Source: Streptomyces thermodiastaticus (lineage in GTDB: Bacteria; Actinomycetota; Actinomycetes; Streptomycetales; Streptomycetaceae). Taken from it: a DNA stretch of 64,000 nt. Shown here piece after piece: positions 45,307 to 53,864 of the stretch. The stretch spans positions 16,360 to 80,359 of the forward strand of contig NZ_BNBV01000004.1 of assembly GCF_014656135.1 (NCBI RefSeq), given 5' to 3'. The notes beneath the pieces were generated by a model, which ran no database searches, was not told the DNA's origin, and worked only from the letters and a program-made list of their open reading frames with translations. The position numbers and the translations under genes were made by a program. The first letter of the stretch is position 1. Each line of letters begins with the position of its first letter.

Positions 45307-45730
45307 GGGGCATCCCCTCCGGTGTCACGGCTGGCCCGTACCGGTCGGTACGTGGCGGTCCGAAGGACAGCATGGCGGAGATCGGCGGCCCTGGCGTGGC
45401 ACCGTGGTGTGACCTGCGTCAAAGAAACGTGGCACCGTGGTGTGACCTGCGTCAAAGAAAAACGGCGCGCGGCCGGGTGCCGGGCGCGCGGGCGGGGGCG
45501 AAGTATCGCAGCTCCATCGCCGAATTGGGTGGTTTTGCCTGCGCGCGTTGTCCAAGCGATGCGGACCGATGTTGGTCATCGGGTCCTGTGATGCGGGATA
45601 ATGGCTGGGAAGCAATGTGTTCGACGCCGGTGTCGCGTGTCCGGGGCCCATTGCGGCGAGGACCGCGCGCGTGCCCTTCGATGGGCCGTCGGCTTAGACG
45701 ATGAGCTGGGTTTCAGGAAGGGGAACGAGC
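45307..45730. other. divergent intergenic region with two promoters
   Basis: This 424-base region separates the leftward enoyl-CoA hydratase from the rightward DUF3117 gene. It contains a perfect 33-bp tandem duplication (45395-45460, listed separately). Between 45505 and 45620 the base composition is more AT-rich and should carry the DUF3117 promoter. No open frame has a start signal or recognisable product. Confidence 0.5.
45395..45460. promoter_or_regulatory. 33-bp tandem duplication carrying twin CRP/FNR-like sites
   Basis: Bases 45395-45427 are repeated exactly at 45428-45460. Each copy contains TGTGACCTGCGTCAAA (45408-45423 and 45441-45456), matching TGTGA-N6-TCACA at nine of ten positions. 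The sites are 33 bases (about three helical turns) apart, on the same helix face, upstream of the enoyl-CoA hydratase. Confidence 0.65.
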
Positions 45731-45898
45731 ATGGCGGCCATGAAGCCGCGGACGGGTGATGGCCCGCTCGAGGTGACCAAGGAGGGGCGGGGCATCGTCA
45801 TGCGCGTTCCGCTCGAAGGCGGCGGTCGGCTCGTCGTCGAGCTGACCCCTGACGAGGCCGACGCGCTCGGCGACGCCCTCAAGAAGGTCGTCGGCTGA
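45731..45898 (+). CDS. DUF3117 small protein
   Basis: The 55-residue product starts at ATG 45731 after AGGAAGGGGAACGAGC. MAAMKPRTGDGPLEVTKEGRGIVMRVPLEGGGRLVVELTPDEADALGDAL-type sequence (split here for length: KPRTGDGPLEVTKEGRG, then LVVELTPDEA) is nearly invariant in actinobacteria. M. tuberculosis Rv1211 lies at the same place, after tagA. Function unknown; extreme conservation suggests an essential or housekeeping role. A strong terminator follows. Confidence 0.93.
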   Translation: MAAMKPRTGDGPLEVTKEGRGIVMRVPLEGGGRLVVELTPDEADALGDALKKVVG

Positions 45899-45920
45899 CG
45901 CGCAAGCGACCATACCTTTT

Positions 45921-45958
45921 CAGCCGCCCCGGCATCGTACGCGGTGCCGGGGCGGCTG
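45921..45958 (+). terminator. DUF3117 terminator
   Basis: CAGCCGCCCCGGCA (45921-45934) pairs with TGCCGGGGCGGCTG (45945-45958), 14 bp with a 10-base loop. It is preceded by CTTTT, so read on the minus strand it also has a U-run and could end the leftward methyltransferase transcript. Confidence 0.92.
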
Positions 45959-46042
45959 TCGTCGCCGGGTCCGCCCTGTGCCGGCCGCGATCTGCCCGTG
46001 CGTTCCTCCGGTGCTGCCCGTGACGCGACCGGTGTGCGGCCG

Positions 46043-46675
46043 TCAGCGCCTCACCGCGCACAGCAGGCCGTCGCCCACCGGCAGCAGCGACGGCATCACC
46101 TCGTCGCTCTCCCGCACGGTGCGCAGCAGCTCCCGCAGCCGCAGCACCTCCGTGGGCTGAGGCCCGGAGCCCACCGTCCGCCCGTTGGCGAAGACCCCCG
46201 CGAACACCACCAGACCGCCCGGCCTGAGCAGGCGCAGCGACTCCGCGAGGTACTCCGGGAACTCCAGCCGGTCCCCGTCGCAGAACACCAGGTCGTACCC
46301 CGCGTCCGCGAGCCGGGGCAGCACCTCCAGCGCCCGGCCGGGAATGAAACGGGCACGGTTGCCGGCGAACCCCGCGGCGCGGAACGCCTGACGGGCGGAC
46401 TGCTGGTGCTCCGGCTCGGTGTCCACGGTGGTCAGCACGCCGTCCGGACGCATGCCCTGCAGCAGATGGATGCCGGAGACCCCGGTGCCGGTCCCGATCT
46501 CCGCGACCGCCTTGGCGTCGACGGCGGCGGCGAGCAGGCGCAGCGTGGCCCCCGCACTGGGTGATACCGAGCGCAGGCCCGCCTCGCGGGCTCGGTCGCG
46601 GGCCCAGCGCAGTGCCTCGTCCTCGGCGGCATAGGCGTCGGCGAACGCCCAGCTCGCCTGCCGGTTGCCGGTAAT
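46043..46675 (-). CDS. O-methyltransferase (Rv1220c-like), probable ATT start
   Basis: The 210-residue SAM-dependent methyltransferase shows AVAEIGTGTGVSGIHLLQGM (motif I), VLTTVDTEPEHQQSARQAF, YDLVFCDGDRLEFPEYL and LLRPGGLVVFAGVFANGRT. Conserved sequence begins at ITGNRQASWAFADAYAAEDEAL. No ATG or GTG fits there, but ATT at 46675-46673 lies 6 bases after an excellent AGGAG; upstream GTG/TTG codons (46786, 46780) lack good sites and would add unconserved residues. With the ATT start the length (210) is close to M. tuberculosis Rv1220c (215). It is divergent from the sigma-factor gene. Substrate unknown. Confidence 0.85.
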   Translation of the reverse strand: MTGNRQASWAFADAYAAEDEALRWARDRAREAGLRSVSPSAGATLRLLAAAVDAKAVAEIGTGTGVSGIHLLQGMRPDGVLTTVDTEPEHQQSARQAFRAAGFAGNRARFIPGRALEVLPRLADAGYDLVFCDGDRLEFPEYLAESLRLLRPGGLVVFAGVFANGRTVGSGPQPTEVLRLRELLRTVRESDEVMPSLLPVGDGLLCAVRR

Positions 46676-46915
46676 GACCCTCTCCTGTCCCCGTAGTGCC
46701 TGGGCGTGACTGTATCCGCTGGGACCGGGAACCCCCAGATGGGACCGGTCGTTTCCAGGGTGGGAAAGGCGGCCGTGCAAGGCCACCGTGAGCCTACGGG
46801 AGCGCGGCAGAGGGGACGGAGACGCCGCCCGGCGGCAGGCGCAGCGCACGAGCCGTGCCCTCGCGTGTCAAATTCTCGTAAAACCGCTTATCCGGAGCTA
46901 ACGGACGAGGTGGCT

Positions 46916-47689
46916 ATGGTAGGGGCTCCACTGGACATCACCGGAGCCGACAGGGGAGGTGCGGCCGTGCCTGTGGATCGGGGAGGAGTGCTGCGGCGCT
47001 TTCTCGGATCGGCGGGCAGGCCGAAATCCGTGAACGACACCGCTGCTGACGCGAGCCACGCCGAGCGCCCCGCCCAGACCGCGACCTTCTCCACCGACGC
47101 GGACGGGCAGGCGTGGACTCCGCCCACCTGGGAGGAGATCGTCAGCACCCACAGCGGCCGGGTCTACCGACTCGCCTACCGCCTCACCGGCAACCAGCAC
47201 GACGCCGAGGACCTCACCCAGGAGGTCTTCGTCCGCGTCTTCCGCTCCCTGTCGACCTACACCCCGGGCACCTTCGAGGGCTGGCTGCACCGCATCACCA
47301 CCAACCTCTTCCTGGACATGGTCCGCCGCAAGCAGCGCATCCGCTTCGACGCGCTCGGCGAGGACGCGGCCGAGCGGCTGGCCAGCCGGGAACCCACCCC
47401 GCAGCAGCTGTTCAACGACGCCCACTTCGACGCCGACATCCAGCAGGCCCTGGACACCCTGGCGCCCGAGTTCCGCGCGGCGGTCGTGCTGTGCGACATC
47501 GAGGGCCTGTCCTACGAGGAGATCGCCGCCACCCTGGGCGTCAAGCTCGGCACCGTCCGCTCCCGCATCCACCGCGGCCGCTCCCAGCTGCGCAAGGCCC
47601 TGGCGCACCGTTCGCCCGAGGCCCGCGCCCAGCGGCGCCGCTTCGTGCCGCGCGTTCCCGCACTGGGAGGAGGGGGCGCGACCGCGTGA
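46916..47689 (+). CDS. ECF RNA polymerase sigma factor (mycobacterial SigE-like)
   Basis: The 257-residue sigma factor starts at ATG 46916; GTG 46967 after GGGGAGG is an alternative. An unusual 75-residue N-terminal extension precedes region 2 ([54 protein letters not shown]). Region 4 is [51 protein letters not shown]. It overlaps the anti-sigma gene by 4 bases (GTGA). By position and neighbours it corresponds to sigE (Rv1221), an envelope-stress sigma. It probably autoregulates, with inhibition by the next protein. Confidence 0.95.
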   Translation: MVGAPLDITGADRGGAAVPVDRGGVLRRFLGSAGRPKSVNDTAADASHAERPAQTATFSTDADGQAWTPPTWEEIVSTHSGRVYRLAYRLTGNQHDAEDLTQEVFVRVFRSLSTYTPGTFEGWLHRITTNLFLDMVRRKQRIRFDALGEDAAERLASREPTPQQLFNDAHFDADIQQALDTLAPEFRAAVVLCDIEGLSYEEIAATLGVKLGTVRSRIHRGRSQLRKALAHRSPEARAQRRRFVPRVPALGGGGATA

Positions 47690-48693
47690 GTGGATCACGA
47701 TCGGAGCCCGCTGCGCGGCGGCTCGCGGAGCAGCATCTGGGAGACCGCCTGTCCGCCCTGGTGGACGGTGAGCTGGGTCCCGACGCGCGGGAACGCGTGC
47801 TCGCGCACGTGGCCACCTGCCCGAAGTGCAAGGCCGAGGTGGACGCCCAGCGCCGGCTGAAGAGCGTCTTCGCCCAGGCGGCCCCGCCGCCCCCCTCCGA
47901 GAGCCTCCTGGCCCGCCTCAACGGGCTGGCCTGGGGAGGCGATCCCGGCAGCGGCGGAGTACCGCTGGGCGGCGGAGGACTGCGCAGTCCGTTCCCCGGG
48001 CCCTCCGGACGGCCCGGGGACGACGGAGTGTTCGGGGGCGGACGCGGCGAGCGGTTCGCGTTCGGCTTCCTCCCGGCCCGTCCGCATCCGTCCGAGCCGG
48101 AACCGGAACCCTCCGCCGGGTTCCGCGTCCACCCCGTGGGCCGGCCCGACGCGGAGCGCTCCGCCTCGCGCGGGCTGCGTATCGCGTTCGTCGCCGCCGG
48201 TGCGGTGTCGCTGGCCGCGATCGCCCTGGGCGGGGTGACCAGCGGCACCGCCGTGGAGGCCCGCGGCGGCTCGGGCTCCGGCAGCAATGTGACACCGGCC
48301 AGCCCGGCCGGGACGGCCCCCGCGACGACCCAGGAGACGGCACGGCGCCGCCAGCCGGACGCGGCGTCCACGGCACAGGGCCGGCCCTCCGTCCCCGGTG
48401 CGCGGACGACCGCGCCCACCACGCTGTCCGCCCCGCTGCTCCCGGGCATCCCCCAGTCGGCCGCCGAGCGCTCCCAGGAGGCGATACGGCCCCTTGCCGC
48501 GCCGTCGCTGCCGTCCGGTGCCGGGGCCCTGTCGCCGCAGATACGCCCGCTGCTGATGCGGCCGCCGTTCGGCCTGGCCGCGTGGTCGGCGGACCCGCGG
48601 CTGACGGCACCCGGACTGCTCGCGGCACCCCAGCTCCCGACGTCCGCCGCCCCCTCGCCCACCGCGTCGCCCGGCTCCACGGCGACCCGCTGA
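47686..48693 (+). CDS. zinc-binding anti-sigma factor (ZAS/RseA-like), transmembrane
   Basis: The 335-residue product starts at GTG 47686. The N-terminal anti-sigma domain has [35 protein letters not shown] with the HxxxCxxC zinc motif. A Gly/Pro-rich cytoplasmic linker of about 95 residues follows, then one membrane helix ([19 protein letters not shown]) near residues 165-185, and a 150-residue Pro/Ala/Thr-rich external tail. It should hold the adjacent sigma factor until an envelope or redox signal releases it. The M. tuberculosis partner (RseA) is shorter. The htrA gene that follows there is missing here. Confidence 0.9.
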   Translation: MSGSRSEPAARRLAEQHLGDRLSALVDGELGPDARERVLAHVATCPKCKAEVDAQRRLKSVFAQAAPPPPSESLLARLNGLAWGGDPGSGGVPLGGGGLRSPFPGPSGRPGDDGVFGGGRGERFAFGFLPARPHPSEPEPEPSAGFRVHPVGRPDAERSASRGLRIAFVAAGAVSLAAIALGGVTSGTAVEARGGSGSGSNVTPASPAGTAPATTQETARRRQPDAASTAQGRPSVPGARTTAPTTLSAPLLPGIPQSAAERSQEAIRPLAAPSLPSGAGALSPQIRPLLMRPPFGLAAWSADPRLTAPGLLAAPQLPTSAAPSPTASPGSTATR

Positions 48694-49063
48694 CCGGCGC
48701 CGTCCGCCCGCGCGCGGCCGGCGCTTCGGGCGTCACCCGCCGCGCGGACGCGTGCTCGTACGCCCGCGGACGCGTGCCCGTGTGCCCGCGCGGTGGCCCG
48801 CGCCGGCCCGGGGCGGCGCGGGTCCGTGACTGCCGCCGATGTCACACGCTCCTCGCGCACGGCGGGCGGAACGGCCCAACGGGCGCTGTCCGGCAGGCGA
48901 ACGGGCGGCGAACCGCGTCGAGCACCGGCACTCCGACACTGCGGGACGGTACCGGTGGGACACCCGGGCCGGGTACCGTGGACCCGGCCCGGACCACGGA
49001 AAGACCCCGCACCCACCGGACCACCGGAGGCCCGAGGACCACGGACATCGCAAGGAGCTTCAG
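48694..49063 (+). other. intergenic region with tatB leader hairpin
   Basis: No gene is supported in these 370 bases. CCGGGCCGGGT (48964-48974) pairs perfectly with ACCCGGCCCGG (48982-48992), 11 bp with loop ACCGTGG. It lies 271 bases beyond the anti-sigma stop and 72 before tatB, so it is either the end of the sigma operon or a leader structure for tatB. AAGGAG (49051-49057) is the tatB Shine-Dalgarno. Confidence 0.6.
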
Positions 49064-49507
49064 GTGTTCAACGACATAGGACTGCCCGAGCTGGCGGCGA
49101 TCATCGTCCTGGGCTTGCTCGTGTTCGGTCCGGACAAGCTCCCGAAAGTCGTCCAGGACGTGATGCGCACGATCCGGAAGATCCGTGAGTTCTCGGAGAG
49201 CGCCAAGCAGGACATCCGCCGGGAGCTGGGCCCGGAGTTCCAGGACTTCGAGTTCGAGGACCTCAACCCGAAGACGTTCATCCGCAAGCAGCTGGAGAAC
49301 GACGACCTGGGGCTGAAGGAGATCCGCAACGGCTTCGACCTGAAGAAGGAGATGGCCGAGGTCGCGGACGCGGTGCACGGGGTGGACGCCGGCTCCGGGA
49401 CGTCCGGCTCGTCCTCCTCGCCGTCCGGCGGCCGGGTCGAGCTGACCAAGAGGCCGGCGAGCCCCGCCCGCGACGACCACCCGCCCTTCGACGCCGACGC
49501 CACCTGA
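49064..49507 (+). CDS. tatB: Sec-independent protein translocase TatB
   Basis: The 147-residue product starts at GTG 49064. It begins with the short TatB helix (FNDIGLPELAAIIVLGLLVFGPDKLPKVV), with FGPxxLP hinge, then an amphipathic helix (DVMRTIRKIREFSESAKQDIRRELG), a charged tail and a Ser/Pro-rich end. It is part of the twin-arginine export receptor complex. The position after the sigma/anti-sigma pair matches Rv1221-Rv1224. Confidence 0.95.
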   Translation: MFNDIGLPELAAIIVLGLLVFGPDKLPKVVQDVMRTIRKIREFSESAKQDIRRELGPEFQDFEFEDLNPKTFIRKQLENDDLGLKEIRNGFDLKKEMAEVADAVHGVDAGSGTSGSSSSPSGGRVELTKRPASPARDDHPPFDADAT

Positions 49508-49723
49508 TGCGCACGGCCTGACCCGTACGGCGTCGTCGCGTCACCCGGGTGGGATGCGCCACCGGGGGCGTACGCGACCTGTCCGGCGCCCCATGTACCG
49601 GGCGTATGCCCGATCGCCCGAGGCGGGCTCGATATGCTGCCGAGTTGTTGTGCGGACCGCGTCAATGCGCCCGAGGGGGGCGGGAGGCCGCGGTCCGGCG
49701 AGAGCGAGGAGGCGTCCGGGCAG

Positions 49724-50395
49724 ATGGAGACGACACAGAGGGCGGTCGCGCAGGCACCGGCCGCGGAGGAGGACGGCTCACGTCCCTCCGGCAGGCCTGC
49801 GCTCGACGACTACCTGCTGGCGCCCTTCCCCTGGTACGGCCTGGACGCGGCCTTCACCGGCCCGCGCAGGCTGATGCAGGTCGGCGTCTCCGCCGACGGA
49901 ACCATCGAGCACGGGTCGCTGGGGCACGGCGACGAGCCCGTGGTGCGCAACGAGTTCGTCTCCGGCTCCCCGGAGGAGTCCAGGGACAAGTTCGCGGTCG
50001 TCGTCACCGTCGCCGCCCATCCCGAGCGCCGGCTGTCCGACGGCACCGGCCAGCTGGAGGCCACCTCCGTCTCCTCGGCGGCCTGGCTGGCCGGGGTGGG
50101 GCTGCTGTCGTTCACCTGGCCGCTGCAGATGGACCACGCCCTGCGCGACGACTGGCTGGAGCAGCAGACCGAGACGGCGTGGGTGCTCGCCGACGACCTG
50201 TCCGGCCCGGACTGGACGACGCTCACCCTGCCCGTGGACGGGGTCCCGTCCCCCTTCCACTACCGCGAGTCCGAGTTCGGCTGGGTGCTCGCCGGAACCA
50301 CCTCGCGGGGCGTGCACCTGGGGGCGTACGGCAGGGGCATGAGCGCGTACGGCCTCGGCTTCGCCGTGGTCGATGACCTCACCGCGTACAGCTGA
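49724..50395 (+). CDS. conserved hypothetical protein
   Basis: The 223-residue product starts at ATG 49724; AGGAGG lies 12 bases upstream, rather far. A 30-residue polar tail leads to LDDYLLAPFPWYGLDAAFTGPRRLMQVGVSADGTIEHGSLGHGDEP and later TLTLPVDGVPSPFHYRESEFGWVLAGTT. It has no membrane segment or known motif that I recognise. The strand-rich pattern suggests a single beta-rich domain. Conserved in Streptomyces between tatB and mrp. Function unknown. Confidence 0.75.
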   Translation: METTQRAVAQAPAAEEDGSRPSGRPALDDYLLAPFPWYGLDAAFTGPRRLMQVGVSADGTIEHGSLGHGDEPVVRNEFVSGSPEESRDKFAVVVTVAAHPERRLSDGTGQLEATSVSSAAWLAGVGLLSFTWPLQMDHALRDDWLEQQTETAWVLADDLSGPDWTTLTLPVDGVPSPFHYRESEFGWVLAGTTSRGVHLGAYGRGMSAYGLGFAVVDDLTAYS

Positions 50396-50431
50396 GCCGC
50401 CGCGGGAGCCCCGGCCCCGCGCCCGTGCACG

Positions 50432-50470
50432 GCGAAGGGCGCCGCCCCGGTGAGGGACGGCGCCCTTCGC
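50432..50470. terminator. bidirectional terminator before mrp
   Basis: GCGAAGGGCGCCG (50432-50444) pairs with CGGCGCCCTTCGC (50458-50470), 13 bp with a 13-base loop. It lies between the convergent hypothetical gene and mrp. Confidence 0.9.
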
Positions 50471-50507
50471 ACGACCCGTGCAGGGCCCTGTGCGGGCCGC
50501 GGGGACG

Positions 50508-51641
50508 CTAGAACTTGTTCTTCGGGGTGATGCCCAGGGACATCCCGGCCAGGCCCCGCTGGCGGCCGCCGAGCTTGCCCGCGATCGCGCGCAGCGCCGC
50601 GCCCGCCGGCGAGTCGGGGTCGCTCAGCACCACCGGCTTGCCCTCGTCGCCGCCCTCGCGCAGCCGCACGTCGATCGGGATGGAGCCGAGCACCGGCACC
50701 GAGGTGCCCGTGGTCCGCGTCAGGCCGTCCGCGACGAGCTGCCCGCCGCCGGTGCCGAAGACGTCGACCATCTCGCCGCAGTGCGGGCAGGGCAGGCCGG
50801 ACATGTTCTCGACCACGCCGACGATCTTCTGGTGGGTCTGCACGGCGATGGAGCCGGCCCGCTCGGCCACCTCGGCCGCCGCCTGCTGAGGGGTCGTCAC
50901 GACCAGGATCTCGGCGTTCGGGATCAGCTGGGCCACGGAGATCGCGATGTCGCCGGTGCCGGGCGGCAGGTCCAGCAGCAGCACGTCCAGGTCGCCCCAG
51001 TACACGTCGGCGAGGAACTGCTGCAGCGCGCGGTGGAGCATCGGGCCGCGCCAGACGACCGGCGCGTTGCCCGGGGTGAACATGCCGATGGAGATGACCT
51101 TCACGCCGTTGGCCGACGGCGGCATGATCATGTTCTCGACCTGGGTGGGGCGGCCGTCCGCACCGAGCATGCGGGGCACGCTGTGACCGTAGATGTCGGC
51201 GTCCACGACACCGACCTTCAGGCCGTCGGCCGCCATCGCCGCCGCCAGGTTCACCGTCACCGAGGACTTGCCGACGCCCCCCTTGCCGGAAGCGACCGCG
51301 TAGACCCGGGTGAGGTTGCCGGGCTTGGCGAAGGGCACCTCGCGCTCGGCCTGACCGCCGCGCAGGGCCGCCGCCAGCTCCCGGCGCTGCTCGTCGCTCA
51401 TCACCTCCAGCGCGACGTCGACCCGGGTGACCCCCTCGACACGCAAGACCGCCTCGCGGACGCGCTCGGTGATCGTCTCGCGCATCGGGCAGCCGGAGAC
51501 CGTCAGGTACACGGTGACCGCGACGGCACCGTCGGCGCCGATCCGGACCTCTTTGACCATCCCGAGGTCGGTGATGGGGCGGTTGATCTCGGGGTCGTTC
51601 ACCGTCGCCAGTGCTTCGCGCACCGCGTCTTCCGTAGCCAT
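50508..51641 (-). CDS. mrp: Mrp/NBP35 family iron-sulfur carrier ATPase
   Basis: The 377-residue product has an N-terminal MIP18/DUF59 domain (VREALATVNDPEINRPITDLGMVKEV, with the conserved Cys in SGCPMRETI). The P-loop ATPase then shows GKGGVGKSSVTVNLA near residue 120, DADIYGHSVPRML, the iron-sulfur CPHC (LPCPHCGE) and DLPPGTGD. It delivers Fe-S clusters to apoproteins. Equivalent to Rv1229c. It is the last of three leftward genes or is transcribed with them. Confidence 0.94.
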   Translation of the reverse strand: MATEDAVREALATVNDPEINRPITDLGMVKEVRIGADGAVAVTVYLTVSGCPMRETITERVREAVLRVEGVTRVDVALEVMSDEQRRELAAALRGGQAEREVPFAKPGNLTRVYAVASGKGGVGKSSVTVNLAAAMAADGLKVGVVDADIYGHSVPRMLGADGRPTQVENMIMPPSANGVKVISIGMFTPGNAPVVWRGPMLHRALQQFLADVYWGDLDVLLLDLPPGTGDIAISVAQLIPNAEILVVTTPQQAAAEVAERAGSIAVQTHQKIVGVVENMSGLPCPHCGEMVDVFGTGGGQLVADGLTRTTGTSVPVLGSIPIDVRLREGGDEGKPVVLSDPDSPAGAALRAIAGKLGGRQRGLAGMSLGITPKNKF

Positions 51642-51683
51642 ACCGTCGATGGTACGGCTCTGGGCCGCGCCGCCGGGACCCGG

Positions 51684-52298
51684 TCAGCGGTCGTCCCGGT
51701 CACGTCCGCGAGGATGTTCCGCCCCGATGGCCCCGAACGCGTCCGGACGGTGCTGCCCGTCGCCGTCCGCGCGCTGTTCCTCCAGGACCTTGACGAGGTC
51801 CAGCAGCTCGGAGCGGATCCAGTCGCGGGTGGCCACCTCGCCCAGGCCCATGCGCAGCGCGGCGATCTCCCGGGTCAGGTACTCGGTGTCGGCGATGGAC
51901 CGCTCGTTCTGCTTGCGGTCCTGTTCCAGATTGACCCGGTCCCGGTCGTCCTGCCGGTTCTGCGCCAGCAGGATCAGCGGGGCGGCGTAGGAGGCCTGCA
52001 GGGACAGCGCCAGCGTCAGAAAGATGAACGGATACTCGTCGAAGCGCAGGTGCTGGGGCGCGGCTATGTTCCACATCACCCACACCAGGATCACCACTGT
52101 CATCCAGACCAGGAACCGCCCGGTGCCGATGAAACGGGCGATGCGCTCGGACATCCGGCCGAAGGCGTCCGGGTCCCACTCGGGCAGCAGCCGGCGCCGG
52201 GGCGCGCGCGGCTGGTCCAGCCGGCCGCCCCGGGGCCGTCCGGCCGCGGTGGCGCCGGCCGGGTGCTTCTCCCGGGAGGTGTCGCGCTCGGCCGCCAT
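51684..52298 (-). CDS. DUF1003 membrane protein
   Basis: The 204-residue product starts at ATG 52298, two bases from the previous stop. It shows the DUF1003 core: ARFIGTGRFLVWMTVVILVWVMWNI, PFIFLTLALSLQASYAAPLILLAQNRQDDRDR, then NEQ-like helix LEQDRKQNERSIADTEYLTREIAALRM. Two membrane helices flank the conserved FxFLTLALSxQAxYxAPLILLAQNRQ signature. Function unknown; linked here and in mycobacteria with the MgtE-N/CBS gene. Confidence 0.92.
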   Translation of the reverse strand: MAAERDTSREKHPAGATAAGRPRGGRLDQPRAPRRRLLPEWDPDAFGRMSERIARFIGTGRFLVWMTVVILVWVMWNIAAPQHLRFDEYPFIFLTLALSLQASYAAPLILLAQNRQDDRDRVNLEQDRKQNERSIADTEYLTREIAALRMGLGEVATRDWIRSELLDLVKVLEEQRADGDGQHRPDAFGAIGAEHPRGRDRDDR

Positions 52299-52299
52299 G

Positions 52300-53571
52300 T
52301 CAGGCAGCCCCCTCGTCCAGGTGGTACTCGGTCTCCCGCCAGTCGTCCGGCAGCATGTGGTCGAGCACGTCGTCCACGGTGACGGCGCCCAGCAGCGAAC
52401 CGGACTCGTCGACGACGGGCGCGGCCACCATGTCGTAGGTGGCGAAGAACCCGGCGACCACCGGCAGTGCCGCGTCCGGCGCGAGCGGCTGCAGATCGTC
52501 GTCCACGAGGGCGCTGACCAGGCTGTAGGGCGGGTCGCGCAGCAGCCGCTGGAAGTGGACGGTGCCCAGGTACTTGCCGGTGGGGGTCTCGTCGGGCGGG
52601 CGGCAGACGTAGACCTGGGCGGCCAGCGCGGGGGACAGGTCGGGGTTGCGGATGCGGGCGAGCGCGTCGGCGACGGTGGCGTCGGGGCGCAGCACGATCG
52701 GCTCGGTGGTCATCAGACCGCCCGCGGTGCGCTCCTCGTAGGCCATCAGCCGGCGCATGTCGGCCGCGTCGCCGGGCTTCATCAGGCCCAGCAGCCGCTC
52801 GCGTTCCTCCACGGGCAGCTCGCCCAGCAGGTCGGCCGCGTCGTCGGGGTCCATGGCCTCCAGCACGTCGGCGGCGCGTTCGCTCTTCAGCTTGCCGAGG
52901 ATCTCGATCTGGTCGTCCTCCGGCAGCTCCTCCAGCACGTCGGCGAGCCGGTCGTCGTCCAGGGCGGCGGCGACCTCCGCGCGCCGCTTGGCGGACAGGT
53001 GGTGCAGCATGTTCGCGAGATCGGCGGCGCGCAGCTGTTCGAAGGTGGCCAGCAGGGTCTCCGCGCCCTGCCCCTGCTCCTCCAGGGACATGCCGGTGAT
53101 CGCCGACCACTCCACGGTCAGCGTCTCGCCCCGGCCGCGCCGGAACGCGCCGCCCTTGCGGCCCTTGCGGACGAAGACCCGGTCCACCTCCCAGTCCCGG
53201 CGGGCGGGCAGCTGCTGCACCGACACGTCCAGCACGGTGACCTCCTCGCCGGTCTCCATCAGCTTCACCCGCCGGTCCAGCAGGTCGCCGAAGACGAGCC
53301 GTTCGGTGGGCCGCTGCTCGAAGCGCCGCACGTTGAGCACCCCGGTGGTGATGACCTGGCCGGACTCGATGCTGATCACCCGGGTCATGGGCAGGAAGAT
53401 GCGGCGCCGGGTGGGCAGTTCGACGACCAGTCCGAGCAGCCGGGGAGGCCGGTGCCCGACCCGGAGCATGACGACCAGATCCCGCACGCGCCCCACCTGG
53501 TCGCCGTTCGGGTCGAAGACGGCGACGCCGGACAGGTGAGAGACGAAGATCCGCGGGGCGCCCGCTGCCAT
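52300..53571 (-). CDS. PRC-barrel, MgtE-N and CBS domain protein
   Basis: The 423-residue product lacks membrane helices. Residues 1-80 and 95-165 look like two PRC-barrel-type modules (VFDPNGDQVGRVRDLVVML). An MgtE intracellular N domain follows (LLATFEQLRAADLANMLHHLSAKRRAEVAAALDDDRLADVLEELPEDDQ). A CBS pair comes last (MTTEPIVLRPDATVADALARI and GSLLGAVTVDDVLDHMLPDDWRE). It resembles the cytoplasmic Mg-sensing part of MgtE without its channel, and may regulate Mg transport with corA nearby. Equivalent to Rv1232c. The gene is adjacent to the DUF1003 gene with a one-base gap. Confidence 0.92.
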   Translation of the reverse strand: MAAGAPRIFVSHLSGVAVFDPNGDQVGRVRDLVVMLRVGHRPPRLLGLVVELPTRRRIFLPMTRVISIESGQVITTGVLNVRRFEQRPTERLVFGDLLDRRVKLMETGEEVTVLDVSVQQLPARRDWEVDRVFVRKGRKGGAFRRGRGETLTVEWSAITGMSLEEQGQGAETLLATFEQLRAADLANMLHHLSAKRRAEVAAALDDDRLADVLEELPEDDQIEILGKLKSERAADVLEAMDPDDAADLLGELPVEERERLLGLMKPGDAADMRRLMAYEERTAGGLMTTEPIVLRPDATVADALARIRNPDLSPALAAQVYVCRPPDETPTGKYLGTVHFQRLLRDPPYSLVSALVDDDLQPLAPDAALPVVAGFFATYDMVAAPVVDESGSLLGAVTVDDVLDHMLPDDWRETEYHLDEGAA

Positions 53572-53864
53572 GGCCGCGCCTCCTTTGCCTGCTCCGTGAT
53601 GCGCGAGGCATCGGATGGGTGTGATGCGCTGTGTGTTCCGCTTGCCCGCTCGGACGGGCTTCAGGCTAGTCCGTTCCGTTGTGCCGCGCCCTGGTGAGCG
53701 GGTCCGTCCGGACCGGACCCGGGTGCGCGGACTGGTTCCGGGCCGCCGGCACGGCCCCGGTACGCTGCCGTACGCCGCACCGGGCTGCTCCGTCCCGTCC
53801 GACGCACCCCTTTTCTCGCGTCGCCCGCGTCCGTCCGCCTCACGTCAGAAAGGCAGCGCCACCT

